Source of the DNA: Streptomyces seoulensis
Lineage (GTDB): Bacteria; Actinomycetota; Actinomycetes; Streptomycetales; Streptomycetaceae
DNA: 64,000 bases
Assembly (NCBI RefSeq): GCF_004328625.1
Contig: NZ_CP032229.1
Coordinates: 3,286,001 to 3,350,000 of the forward strand
Direction of reading: 5' to 3'
The notes beneath the pieces were generated by a model. That model saw only the letters and a program-made list of their open reading frames with translations. It searched no databases and was not told the DNA's origin. This document shows, in pieces, positions 34,882-43,552 of the stretch (within the stretch, counting starts at the first letter, position 1; every line of letters begins with the position of its first letter). The translations under genes were made by a program, and so were the position numbers.

Positions 34882-35769
34882 ATGGAGCTCCAGGTCTTCG
34901 TTCCGGTTCCGGCCGACCGGCTCAGGGACGCCCTCGCGGACGCCGTGAGGGTGGCCCGCGCGGTGCCGGGACTTCAGCAGGACGCCGGCGCGGCTCCCGT
35001 CGCCGGCCGCCTGAAACTGCGCGTCGGCGGCCACTCGGTCACCTACCGGGGCACGCTGTCGGTGAGCGCGCGGGCGGACGGCACGTACGCGGTACGCGGT
35101 GACGGTACGGAGGCGCGGGGCGCGGGGGTGGTCGTGCTCTCCCTGACCCTGGCCCTGCTGCCCACGGAGGACGGCACGACAGTCACCGTGACCGGCACCG
35201 CCAAGGCCGACGGCCGCCTGTCGGAACTCCCCGAGGACGCGGTGACGACGGCGGCGAACCGGTTGCTGACCCGGACGCTGGAGACTCTGGCGGGGGGCAC
35301 GGGGCCCGCACGGGCGGTGTCCGAGAACTCCACGTCGGAAGAGGCGGCCGGGCCGGGCCGGCAGGAACAGGGCGATCCGGCCGAGCCGGGACAGCGGACG
35401 GAAGGCCAGGCGGCGGCCGAGCCGGAGCAGGCAGAGCCCGACCCCCGTGCGGAGAACCCCTCCGTCTTCGACACCGAGGTCCCCCCGCCCTCCCTCGACC
35501 CCGAGACGGACGCGGTCATCCCCGACACCGTCCCCGACGGCCTGGAGGTCCGCGCCGAGCCCCCCGCCGAGGCCGCCCACGCCCGCCGGACGATGATCGG
35601 CCGCAGCGCGGAGGAGGTCGACCACGCCCCGCCCCGCGGCCGCTACGCCCCCGTACCCGCCCCCCAGACGGTCACCGCCAGCCCGGTCCTCCGCTGGGCC
35701 GCCCCGGCGGCAGCGGTCGCGTTCGCCTCGGCGATCGTGGTCGCCCGAGCCCTCCGCAAACGCCACTGA
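34882..35769 (+). CDS. SRPBCC/CoxG-like protein with C-terminal membrane anchor
   Basis: This 295-residue protein starts at ATG 34882. The first 140 residues have the START/SRPBCC pattern of carbon-monoxide-dehydrogenase-G-like proteins: MELQVFVPVPADRLRDALAD, then GRLKLRVGGHSVTYRGTLSV and the DGTTVTVTGTAKADGRL segment. A long Pro/Glu/Ala linker (about 145-265) ends in one span, PAAAVAFASAIVVARAL, and a basic tail. It is thus a soluble lipid- or ligand-binding domain tethered to the membrane. CoxG-like members are common away from CO dehydrogenase genes, and none are present here. Confidence 0.8.
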   Translation: MELQVFVPVPADRLRDALADAVRVARAVPGLQQDAGAAPVAGRLKLRVGGHSVTYRGTLSVSARADGTYAVRGDGTEARGAGVVVLSLTLALLPTEDGTTVTVTGTAKADGRLSELPEDAVTTAANRLLTRTLETLAGGTGPARAVSENSTSEEAAGPGRQEQGDPAEPGQRTEGQAAAEPEQAEPDPRAENPSVFDTEVPPPSLDPETDAVIPDTVPDGLEVRAEPPAEAAHARRTMIGRSAEEVDHAPPRGRYAPVPAPQTVTASPVLRWAAPAAAVAFASAIVVARALRKRH

Positions 35770-35817
35770 CCACTCCGCGACATCGGCCGAGGGCCCCCGA
35801 AGCCCCCCGCCCCCAGC

Positions 35818-36085
35818 AGCGGCCACGTCCACCCCGCCCCGCGTACGGCAACAGCCGCCGGCCGCAGCCCGAGCCCCCCGTACACGGAGCGAGCGGCACC
35901 TCGGTACCCACGGCCTCCGCGCCGTCCCCGGTGCCCCCGTCCGCCGCGCACCCTGCAGCTCCCCAACCACCCCCGCCGCCCCACCCCCGATAGCGGCCAC
36001 GTCCACCCCGGCCCGCGTACGGCAACAGCCGCCGGCCGCAGGCCGAGCCCTCCGTGCGCGGAGCGAGCGGCGCCCCGGTTCGCAC
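35818..36085. repeat. Diverged direct repeat (about 90 bp, 174-bp offset)
   Basis: Copy 1 starts at 35818 and copy 2 at 35992; both begin AGCGGCCACGTCCACCCC and carry GCGTACGGCAACAGCCGCCG, then GGAGCGAGCGGC. They differ at scattered positions. The unit fills most of the 393-nt gap between the SRPBCC and epimerase genes. No gene is credible here; the repeat looks like an intergenic duplication. Confidence 0.8.
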
Positions 36086-36162
36086 CCCGTCCCCCGCGCA
36101 CCTCCCAGCCCCCCGACCACACCCCCCGCCCCACCCCCGGAGGGACCAGTAGGGTCGGGGGC

Positions 36163-36951
36163 GTGAGTAACGGAGAGATCACGTTGGCCGCGGGTGACGC
36201 GGAGGTACGGGTGCTGCCCGGTAAGGGCGGGCGCATCGGGGGGCTGCTCGTCGGGGGCACCGAGCTGCTGCGGCAAGGGGAGCGGTTCGGGTGCTTCCCG
36301 ATGGTCCCCTGGTGCGGGCGGATCAGGGACGGGCAGTTCCTGGACGGCGGAGTCGTACGGCAGATGCCGCTGAACTCCCCGCCGCACGCCATCCACGGCA
36401 CCGCCCGCGACGGAGTCTGGCGCACCGCGCGCAAGTCGGCCGACGAGGCGGTGCTGACGTTCGAACTGACCGACCCCTGGCCGCACTCCGGCAGGATCAC
36501 GCAGATCGTGCGCCTCGGTGAGGACAGCCTGACGCTGAGCATGTCCGTGGAGACGTACGAGGATTCGTTCCCGGCGCAGATCGGCTGGCACCCCTGGTTC
36601 AACCGGAACCTGGGCGGCGAGGACGTGCGCGTCGACTTCCACCCGGCGTGGCAGGAGGAGCGCGGCGAGGACCACCTGCCGACGGGCAACCGTATCGAGC
36701 CGAAGCCCGGCCCCTGGGACGACTGCTTCGGCATGCCCGAGGGAGTCGACGTCACCCTGACCTGGCCCGGTCAGCTGGAACTGAAGGTGGCCAGCCGCGA
36801 ACAGTGGGCCGTCGTCTACGACGAGCAGGACGCCGCCGTGTGCGTCGAGCCGCAGACCGGTCCGCCGAACGGCCTGAACACCGCCCAGCGCCTGGTCACC
36901 CCGTTGGAGCCGCTGGAGGCGTCCACGACCTGGACCTGGCGCCGCCTCTAA
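36163..36951 (+). CDS. Aldose 1-epimerase family protein
   Basis: This 262-residue protein starts at GTG 36163. It shows the galactose-mutarotase-like fold with RIGGLLVGGTELLR, PWCGRIRDGQF, the histidine segment HAIHGTARDGVW, and GWHPWFNRNLGG, which carries the second active-site histidine; an Asp/Glu near CVEPQTGPPNG completes the set. It should interconvert alpha and beta sugar anomers in the cytoplasm. It is followed by pyrE after 10 nt, so the two are probably co-transcribed. Confidence 0.9.
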   Translation: MSNGEITLAAGDAEVRVLPGKGGRIGGLLVGGTELLRQGERFGCFPMVPWCGRIRDGQFLDGGVVRQMPLNSPPHAIHGTARDGVWRTARKSADEAVLTFELTDPWPHSGRITQIVRLGEDSLTLSMSVETYEDSFPAQIGWHPWFNRNLGGEDVRVDFHPAWQEERGEDHLPTGNRIEPKPGPWDDCFGMPEGVDVTLTWPGQLELKVASREQWAVVYDEQDAAVCVEPQTGPPNGLNTAQRLVTPLEPLEASTTWTWRRL

Positions 36952-36961
36952 GCTGGGCGGT

Positions 36962-37510
36962 ATGACGGATGTACGTGGCGAACTGCTCCAGCAGATCAAG
37001 GACAAGGCCGTGGTGCACGGCAAGGTGACCCTCTCCTCGGGTCTGGAGGCCGACTACTACGTCGACCTGCGCCGCATCACCCTGGACGGCGAGGCCGCCC
37101 CGCTGGTCGGCCAGGTCCTGCTGGACCTCACCGCCGACCTGGACTTCGACGCGGTCGGCGGCCTGACCATGGGCGCCGACCCGGTGGCCGCCGCCATGCT
37201 GCACGCGGCCGCCGCGCGCGGGCAGCGGCTCGACGCGTTCGTGGTCCGCAAGGCCGCGAAGGCGCACGGCCTCCAGCGCCGGGTCGAGGGTCCGGACATC
37301 GCGGGCCGCCGTGTGCTGGTCGTCGAGGACACCTCCACCACCGGCGGCTCCCCGCTGACCGCCGTGGAGGCGGTGCGGGAGGCCGGCGCGGAGGTCGTCG
37401 GCGTCGCCACGATCGTGGACCGCGCGACCGGCGCCGCGGAGAAGATCGAGGCCGGGGCGGGCGTTCCGTACCGGTTCGCCTTCTCGAAGGATGAACTGGG
37501 GCTGGACTGA
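36962..37510 (+). CDS. pyrE: Orotate phosphoribosyltransferase
   Basis: This 182-residue protein starts at ATG 36962. It makes orotidine 5'-phosphate from orotate and PRPP in pyrimidine synthesis. The PRPP motif VLVVEDTSTTGGSPL (residues about 118-132) and the N-terminal LSSGLEADYYVDLRRIT are diagnostic. Here pyrE is separate from the other pyr genes, as in other Streptomyces, and lies between an epimerase and aldolase. Confidence 0.96.
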   Translation: MTDVRGELLQQIKDKAVVHGKVTLSSGLEADYYVDLRRITLDGEAAPLVGQVLLDLTADLDFDAVGGLTMGADPVAAAMLHAAAARGQRLDAFVVRKAAKAHGLQRRVEGPDIAGRRVLVVEDTSTTGGSPLTAVEAVREAGAEVVGVATIVDRATGAAEKIEAGAGVPYRFAFSKDELGLD

Positions 37511-37659
37511 CGGTCCGCTTGGGGCTGGACTTCTCCCCGGCCGTCAGACCGTCCGGCAGGGCAGGTCTGGAAAGATGGGGCCGACGCCGACGTCGCCCCC
37601 CAGGGTCCAGGTCAGGGCCGTATCGCAGAACGCCAACCCGCAACACGAGGAGCGGACAG

Positions 37660-38682
37660 ATGCCCATCGCAACTCCCGAGGTCTACAACGAGATGCTCGA
37701 CCGGGCGAAGGCAGGCAAGTTCGCCTACCCGGCCATCAACGTCACCTCCAGCCAGACCCTGAACGCGGCCCTGCGCGGCTTCGCGGAGGCGGAGAGCGAC
37801 GGCATCGTCCAGATCTCGACCGGCGGCGCGGAGTTCCTCGGCGGCCAGTACAGCAAGGACATGGTGACCGGCGCGGTCGCGCTGGCGGAGTACGCGCACA
37901 TTCTCGCCGAGAAGTACCCGGTGAACATCGCGCTGCACACCGACCACTGCCCCAAGGACAAGCTGGACGGTTACGTACGCCCGCTGCTGACGCTCTCCGA
38001 GGAGCGCGTGAAGGCCGGCCGCAACCCGCTGTTCCAGTCGCACATGTGGGACGGCTCCGCCGAGACGCTGGCGGACAACCTGGAGATCGCCCAGGAGCTG
38101 CTGGAGCAGGCCCGCCGCGCGAACATCGTCCTCGAGGTCGAGATCACCCCGACCGGTGGTGAGGAGGACGGCGTCACGCACGAGATCAACGACTCCCTCT
38201 ACACCACGGTCGACGACGCGATCCGTACCGTCGAGGCGCTGGGCCTGGGCGAGAAGGGCCGTTACCTGCTGGCCGCGTCCTTCGGCAACGTGCACGGCGT
38301 GTACAAGCCGGGCAACGTGGTGCTCCGCCCGGAGCTGCTGAAGGAGCTGAACGACGGGGTCGCCGCGAAGTTCGGCAAGCAGTCGCCGTTCGACTTCGTC
38401 TTCCACGGCGGTTCCGGTTCCTCCGAGGAGGAGATCCGCACCGCGCTGGAGAACGGCGTCGTGAAGATGAACATCGACACGGACACCCAGTACGCCTTCA
38501 CCCGTCCGGTCGCCGACCACATGTTCCGTCACTACGACGGTGTGCTGAAGGTCGACGGCGAGGTCGGTGACAAGAAGCAGTACGACCCGCGCACCTGGGG
38601 CAAGCTGGCCGAGGCGGGCATGGCGGCGCGTGTCGTCGTCGCCGCGAACAACCTGCGGTCGGCGGGCAACAAGATGAAGTGA
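37660..38682 (+). CDS. fbaA: Class II fructose-bisphosphate aldolase
   Basis: The protein has 340 residues from ATG 37660, with GAGGAG 9 nt upstream; an open frame upstream is unsupported. It splits fructose 1,6-bisphosphate in glycolysis and gluconeogenesis using Zn2+. Zinc-binding histidines lie in HTDHCPKDK, GNVHGVYKPGN and FHGGSGSSEEE; the phosphate site includes the GGSGS and NIDTDTQ segments. It has the long class II type length. It is followed by a strong terminator. Confidence 0.97.
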   Translation: MPIATPEVYNEMLDRAKAGKFAYPAINVTSSQTLNAALRGFAEAESDGIVQISTGGAEFLGGQYSKDMVTGAVALAEYAHILAEKYPVNIALHTDHCPKDKLDGYVRPLLTLSEERVKAGRNPLFQSHMWDGSAETLADNLEIAQELLEQARRANIVLEVEITPTGGEEDGVTHEINDSLYTTVDDAIRTVEALGLGEKGRYLLAASFGNVHGVYKPGNVVLRPELLKELNDGVAAKFGKQSPFDFVFHGGSGSSEEEIRTALENGVVKMNIDTDTQYAFTRPVADHMFRHYDGVLKVDGEVGDKKQYDPRTWGKLAEAGMAARVVVAANNLRSAGNKMK

Positions 38683-38698
38683 CCCTCGGTGGTCTCCT

Positions 38699-38741
38699 GA
38701 GGGGGCCCGGCATCCTGTTTTCCACAGGGCCGGGCCCCCTC
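38699..38741 (+). terminator. Terminator of fba
   Basis: GAGGGGGCCCGGC pairs perfectly with GCCGGGCCCCCTC around a loop containing TTTT. Confidence 0.8.
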
Positions 38742-38767
38742 TGGCTATCCGGGGTATACCTGGGGAC

Positions 38768-40240
38768 ATGCCCGATGTCCGGCTGGCGTCCCCCAAGGGC
38801 CGGTGGATTCTGCTGACCACCGTGCTCGGTTCCAGCATGGCCCTGCTGGACTCGACCGTCGTCAATGTGGCCCTGCCCCGCATCGGCCGCGACCTCGACG
38901 CGAGCCTCGCGGCGCTCCAGTGGACGGTCAACGCGTACATGGTGACGCTGGCCGGGCTGATCCTGCTGGGCGGTTCGCTGGGGGACCGGTACGGGCGGCG
39001 CAAGGTCTTCGTGATCGGCGTGATCTGGTTCGCGGCGGCCTCCCTGATGTGCGGCCTGGCTCCCGACCCGAACGTGCTGATCATCGCCCGCGCGCTCCAG
39101 GGGGTGGGCGGGGCGCTGCTCACGCCGGGGTCGCTCGCGCTGATCCAGGCGTCCTTCCACCCCGACGACCGCAGCCGCGCGGTGGGGCTGTGGTCCGGGT
39201 TCGGCGGGGTCGGCGCCGCGATCGGGCCGTTCCTGGGCGGCTGGCTGGTGGAAGGCCCCGGCTGGCGCTGGGTGTTCCTGCTGAACGTGCCGCTGGCTCT
39301 GATCTGCGTACCGGTGGCGCTGCGGCACGTACCCGAGTCGGACGCGGGGCCCGCGCGCGGGCGGTTCGACGTGCTCGGGGCGGTGCTGGGCGCGGCGGCG
39401 CTGGCGCTGCTGACGTACGCGCTGATCGAGGCCCGTTCCGCGTCCGTCGCGGTGTGGGTGACGGCGGTGGCGGGCGTGGCGGCGGCGGTGGCCTTCGTCT
39501 ACGTCGAGCACCACCGGCCGAACCCGATGCTCCCGCCGGACATCTTCGCCTCACGGCAGTTCACCGCGGTCAACCTGGTCACGCTGTGCGTGTACGCGGC
39601 CTTCGGCGGCTTCTTCTTCCTGACGGCGCTGCAACTCCAGGTCGTCGCGGGCTACTCCCCGCTGGCGGCGGGTACGGCCCTGCTCCCGCCGACGATCCTG
39701 ATGCTCCTGTTCTCCTCCCGCTCGGGCGCCCTCGCCGACCGCACGGGCCCCCGTCTCCCCCTGACCGTCGGCCCGCTGCTCTGCGCGGCGGCGATGCTCC
39801 TGATGCTGCGGGTCGGCCCGGACGCGAACTACCTGACGGACGTCCTGCCCGCGCTCCTCGTCATGGGCACCGGCATGGTCACCCTGGTGGCCCCCCTGAC
39901 GGCCACGGTCCTGGCCTCGGTCGACACGTCCCGGGCGGGCCTGGCGAGCGGCATCAACAACGCGGCGGCGCGGGCGGCGGGCCTGGTGGCGGTAGCCGCG
40001 CTCCCGTTGCTGACCGGCATGGGCCCGGAGGCGTACCGCCTCCCGGCAGCCTTCAACTCGTCCTTCGACAAGGCGATGCCGATCTGCGCGGGAGTCCTCG
40101 TCCTCGCCTCCGTCCTCGCCGCCACCCTGATCCGCCACCGCCCCACCCCGGACTGCCCTCACCCGGAATGCAGAACCCACGGCAGCATCACGACTCCGCC
40201 ACTGGAGACGGGGGAGGTGGAGCCGGCTTCTGGGGGGTGA
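38768..40240 (+). CDS. MFS efflux transporter, DHA2 (14-span) family
   Basis: This 490-residue protein begins at ATG 38768. The N-terminus has the DHA2 signature LLDSTVVNVALPRIGRDL and motif A GGSLGDRYGRRKVF; motif C-like GGVGAAIGPFLGGWLVE occurs in span 5. About 14 spans and a basic/Pro-rich C-terminal tail are visible. It should export a toxic compound by proton exchange. No regulator is adjacent, so it may be constitutive or controlled from elsewhere. The substrate is not inferable. Confidence 0.9.
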   Translation: MPDVRLASPKGRWILLTTVLGSSMALLDSTVVNVALPRIGRDLDASLAALQWTVNAYMVTLAGLILLGGSLGDRYGRRKVFVIGVIWFAAASLMCGLAPDPNVLIIARALQGVGGALLTPGSLALIQASFHPDDRSRAVGLWSGFGGVGAAIGPFLGGWLVEGPGWRWVFLLNVPLALICVPVALRHVPESDAGPARGRFDVLGAVLGAAALALLTYALIEARSASVAVWVTAVAGVAAAVAFVYVEHHRPNPMLPPDIFASRQFTAVNLVTLCVYAAFGGFFFLTALQLQVVAGYSPLAAGTALLPPTILMLLFSSRSGALADRTGPRLPLTVGPLLCAAAMLLMLRVGPDANYLTDVLPALLVMGTGMVTLVAPLTATVLASVDTSRAGLASGINNAAARAAGLVAVAALPLLTGMGPEAYRLPAAFNSSFDKAMPICAGVLVLASVLAATLIRHRPTPDCPHPECRTHGSITTPPLETGEVEPASGG

Positions 40241-40273
40241 GCGAACCCGGCCCCCTCGCCGGCCCGGCAGGAC

Positions 40274-40693
40274 CTACCGCCGCAGCTCCGCGTAAGCCTC
40301 CTCGCTGCTGTCCTGGAGGAACTGCCAGCAGCGGTCGGCCTCTTCCTTCTCGTTGATGGCGTCGGCCGCCCGCGCGAGGGCGGCGAGGCAGCGGAGGAAG
40401 CCTCGGTTGGCCTGGTGGGACCAGGGGATGGGGCCGTGGCCCTTCCAGCCGGCGCGGCGCAGCGCGTCGAGGCCGCGGTGGTAGCCGGTGCGGGCGTAGG
40501 CGTACGACTCGACCACCCGGCCGCCCTCGAAGGCGTCGTCCGCGAGCATCGCCCAGGCCAGCGAGAACGTGGGGAACTTCGCCACGACCTCCGCCGGACT
40601 CTGCGAGCCCTCACCCAGCAGGCGGTACGCCTCTTCGTTCTCGGACAGGAACGTCGGGTCCGGGCCGCCGAGCAGGTTCTTGTGCGTAGTCAT
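40274..40693 (-). CDS. DUF3151-family protein
   Basis: This 139-residue protein begins at ATG 40693. It matches the actinobacterial DUF3151 family as remembered: LLGGPDPTFLSENEEAYRLL at the start, FPTFSLAWAMLADDAFE, the YARTGYHRGLDALRRAGWKG segment and WSHQANRGFLRCLAALA. Helical, probably soluble. In other Streptomyces it sits near fba, as here. Function unknown. Confidence 0.85.
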   Translation of the reverse strand: MTTHKNLLGGPDPTFLSENEEAYRLLGEGSQSPAEVVAKFPTFSLAWAMLADDAFEGGRVVESYAYARTGYHRGLDALRRAGWKGHGPIPWSHQANRGFLRCLAALARAADAINEKEEADRCWQFLQDSSEEAYAELRR

Positions 40694-40708
40694 GGCTGAA
40701 GTCTGCCA

Positions 40709-40897
40709 CTAGGGCCTGTCCGGCGGATCAGGGCGCGGACGCGGGGTCTGGCACGCCCATCTGCCGCGTTGTCGTCACTCGCCGACGCTCCGCGTCGACT
40801 CCCTCCTCCGCCTTGCACCTGGACGCACCAGACCCCGCTCACCGGGATCGATCGGCACCGCTGCTTCCCGCACCCTGATCCGCCGGACACGACCTAG
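40709..40897. mobile_element. MITE-like element with 25-bp terminal inverted repeats
   Basis: The ends (40709-40733 and 40873-40897) are inverted copies identical at 23 of 25 positions, both containing GTCCGGCGGATCAGGG read inward. The 189-bp body has no open frame of its own. The outermost bases are CTAGG on both sides. I recall very similar sequences between genes of many Streptomyces. The right end lies inside the 3' end of the GT39-like gene and provides its last 19 or so codons and stop. Confidence 0.75.
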
Positions 40898-42401
40898 GCG
40901 CCGCGCCCCGGACGGGGGCCGGGAGGCGCTCGTACACCGTCACCCTGCGGCCCCGTACGGTCTCGTCCGCGACGGCCCTGAAGTACCTCCGGAGCGTGGC
41001 CCTCTTCGCCTTGTCCCGGCGGGCCGAGTCCCGCTTTGCCACCCCCGGTGCGTCGGTGACCAGCAGGATTCGGTCGGAGCGGCGTATGGCCGTGCGGATG
41101 CGGGACGGTTCCGCCTCCACGCCCTTGAGGGTGCCCGAGGCCAGGGGGGTCTCCGCGAGGGCTATGTCCCGTAGGCCCACGAAGGCGTCGGGGGAGACCA
41201 GGGCCGTGTCCCGGCGGGCGGCGGGGATGAAGAGGACCGCGTCTCCGGGGTGCTTCAGGTGGTGGACGCGGTCGGCGGCCGAGAGGACGTCGTCGACGCG
41301 GCTCTCGGGGGCGCGTTTGGCCAGGGAGTAGGGGAGGAGGGCGCCGAGGGCCGACAGGAGTGCCAGGGGGAGGATCAGTCGGGCGGTCCTCGGGAAGCGC
41401 GGGGCCGTCGCGGCGATCGCCCGGCCCAGTGCCGTGCCGATCAGCAGGGTGAGGCCGAGTTGGCCGAAGAGGACGTAGCGGTCCAGGAACAGGGGCTTGA
41501 TCAGGGAGATCCCTGTCAGGGCGAGGAGGGGGACCGCCAGCAGGGGGAGGGCCACCGAGGCGAGCGAGGGCCTGCCGGGGAGGGGGCGGTCCAGTACGGC
41601 GCCCAGAGTGCCGATCGCCAGCAGGATCGCCGGGCCGATCAGCATGTGCCAGGTCAGGGGCGGTATCCAGGAGATCTGCTCGGACTGGTGCCGGCTGAAG
41701 AGGATCAGCGGTGCCGTCCCCGCGACGGCCGCGCCGGAAGCCGACGCCCAGCGGACCCACGTCCCCCGCCCGGCCCGCGTCCAGCACAGGGTCACCGCGT
41801 GCGCGACCAGCACCAGCAGCGCGAGCCAGTTCAGCAGTCCGCAGAGCAGGACCGTCACGCCGTACGCGGCCCACCACCAGGAGGCGGGACGCTCCAGCAG
41901 CACCACCAGGAGCAGCGTCGAGACCGCCGTGCCCGCCATGACCAGGGCGTACGGCCGGCCCTCTTGGAGGTGGAACTGCACGGCCGGGAGCAGTCCGAGG
42001 GCCAGGCCCGCGCCCATCCCGGCCGGGTTTCCGGCGAGGCGGGCGCCGATGACCGTCACGCAGCCCGCCGCGACGGCGACGGCCAGGACGGAGGGCAGGC
42101 GGAGGGTCGTGGTGCCGGGGCCGAAGCAGCTGAAGAGGGCGTGCATCAGCAGGTAGTACAGGCCGTGCACGGCGTCGACCTGGTCGAGCAGGTGCCAGAT
42201 GTCGGCGGTGGAGCGCCGGGCCACCTGCCAGGTCGCCGCCTCGTCCCGCCACACGCTGTGGTCCCGCGACAGCCCCCACAGTCCGAGCCCGACGGTCCAC
42301 ACCACCGGCACCACCCACAGCGGTCCACCCCTGCGGACCCGTACGGGAACCCCCGCTCGCACCTCCACCGAGGTCACGACCCCGCCCCCGAAAACGCGCA
42401 C
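40839..42401 (-). CDS. GT39-like integral membrane glycosyltransferase
   Basis: This 520-residue polytopic protein starts at GTG 42401 (GTG 42377 also possible). The N-terminal span is followed by RDHSVWRDEAATWQ, whose Asp-Glu pair is the catalytic acid motif of GT-C enzymes such as PMT/ArnT-like mannosyltransferases. About ten further spans and a C-terminal soluble region with the VTVYERLPAPVRG strand follow. It should transfer a polyprenyl-linked sugar to a protein or lipid outside the membrane. The last ~19 residues (GAAPRSCPADQGAG onward) are encoded by the MITE, so the original C-terminus has been replaced. Whether this affects activity is not known. Confidence 0.82.
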   Translation of the reverse strand: MRVFGGGVVTSVEVRAGVPVRVRRGGPLWVVPVVWTVGLGLWGLSRDHSVWRDEAATWQVARRSTADIWHLLDQVDAVHGLYYLLMHALFSCFGPGTTTLRLPSVLAVAVAAGCVTVIGARLAGNPAGMGAGLALGLLPAVQFHLQEGRPYALVMAGTAVSTLLLVVLLERPASWWWAAYGVTVLLCGLLNWLALLVLVAHAVTLCWTRAGRGTWVRWASASGAAVAGTAPLILFSRHQSEQISWIPPLTWHMLIGPAILLAIGTLGAVLDRPLPGRPSLASVALPLLAVPLLALTGISLIKPLFLDRYVLFGQLGLTLLIGTALGRAIAATAPRFPRTARLILPLALLSALGALLPYSLAKRAPESRVDDVLSAADRVHHLKHPGDAVLFIPAARRDTALVSPDAFVGLRDIALAETPLASGTLKGVEAEPSRIRTAIRRSDRILLVTDAPGVAKRDSARRDKAKRATLRRYFRAVADETVRGRRVTVYERLPAPVRGAAPRSCPADQGAGSSGADRSR

Positions 42402-42691
42402 AGCACAGCCCGCACCCCTCCCCCGTTACGCGCGAGCCCCCGTGCCCCCATGACATCAACGGTCACTCACGCCCAGCTTGCGACCCTAGGTGATCTCATT
42501 CCGGAAGAGAACGGTCTTATGCGGTCAGCAGGCCATTCCGGCACGGTCAGCGAGCCGTCCGGCCAGGCCCGGCGCAGCGTCCCGCCTTGCTCTATCCCAT
42601 GGGATTGCGGAGGATTCAGCGTGGGGACCGGGGCCCCCGTGCCGGCATCGGCAGGGGCGGACCGCTACCCGGAGTTCAACAGGAGACAGCG

Positions 42692-43552
42692 ATGTCCCAC
42701 CAGGCTCACCCCCCTTCCCAGGCCGCCGAAGAGGCCGCTGAGCCCGAGACCCCGCATCTCGACTTCGCCGGTACGACGCCGTACGAGGACTACGTCCGGG
42801 CCGACGTGCTCACCCACCTCCAGCACACCCTCTCCGACGACCCCGGAGAGATGGTCTTCCTGGTCACGACCCAGGTCATGGAGCTTTGGTTCACGGTGAT
42901 CACGCACGAGTGGGAGACCGCCGCGAAGGCGCTCCGCTCGGACGACGTGCCCACCGCGATCGCCGCGCTGAAGCGTTCCGTGCGCGAGCTGGACGCCCTG
43001 AACGCCTCCTGGCGCCCGCTGGCCCAGCTCACCCCGGCCCAGTTCAACTCGTACCGCTCCGCCCTGGGCGAGGGCTCGGGGTTCCAGTCGGCGATGTACC
43101 GCCGCATGGAGTTCCTGCTCGGCGACAAGTCCGCGTCGATGCTCGTGCCGCACCGGGGCACCCCCCGTACGCACGCCGAGCTGGAGAAGGCGCTGTGCGA
43201 GCCGAGTCTTTACGACGAGGCGGTACGCCTGCTCGCCCGGCGCGGCCACGCGATCCCCGACGAGGTGCTGCGCCGGGACGTGTCCCAGCGGTACGAGCCC
43301 GTGGAGGCGGTCGAGGCCGCGTGGACGGCGGTGTACTCCGGTGACCCGGACAGCGACCTCGCCCGTCTCGGGGAGGCCCTGACGAACGTCGCCGAGCTGG
43401 TGTGGCGATGGCGCAACGACCACCTCGTGGCGACCCGCCGCGCGATGGGCTCCAAGGCCGGCACCGGCGGCTCGGCCGGAGTGGCGTGGCTGGAGAAGCG
43501 GGCCCGCAAGAACGTGTTCCCCGAGCTGTGGACGGCGAGGTCCCATGTCTGA
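42692..43552 (+). CDS. kynA: Tryptophan 2,3-dioxygenase
   Basis: This 286-residue heme enzyme starts at ATG 42692, 4 nt after AGGAGAC. It opens the indole ring of L-tryptophan to N-formylkynurenine. Family markers are MVFLVTTQVMELWF, FQSAMYRRMEFLLG with its Tyr/Arg substrate-binding residues, and WRWRNDHLVATRRAMGSKAG, which has the heme-ligand histidine and the GTGGS loop. It is the first gene of a kynurenine set, overlapping kynU by 8 nt. The same gene order is known in S. coelicolor. The upstream 290 nt gap shows no clear operator. Confidence 0.96.
   Translation: MSHQAHPPSQAAEEAAEPETPHLDFAGTTPYEDYVRADVLTHLQHTLSDDPGEMVFLVTTQVMELWFTVITHEWETAAKALRSDDVPTAIAALKRSVRELDALNASWRPLAQLTPAQFNSYRSALGEGSGFQSAMYRRMEFLLGDKSASMLVPHRGTPRTHAELEKALCEPSLYDEAVRLLARRGHAIPDEVLRRDVSQRYEPVEAVEAAWTAVYSGDPDSDLARLGEALTNVAELVWRWRNDHLVATRRAMGSKAGTGGSAGVAWLEKRARKNVFPELWTARSHV

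Noticed and set aside
33271..37023. Open minus-strand frame of about 1250 codons
   Set aside because: It is antisense to the spermidine-synthase-like, SRPBCC and epimerase genes, which have clear motifs; high GC leaves the opposite strand open.
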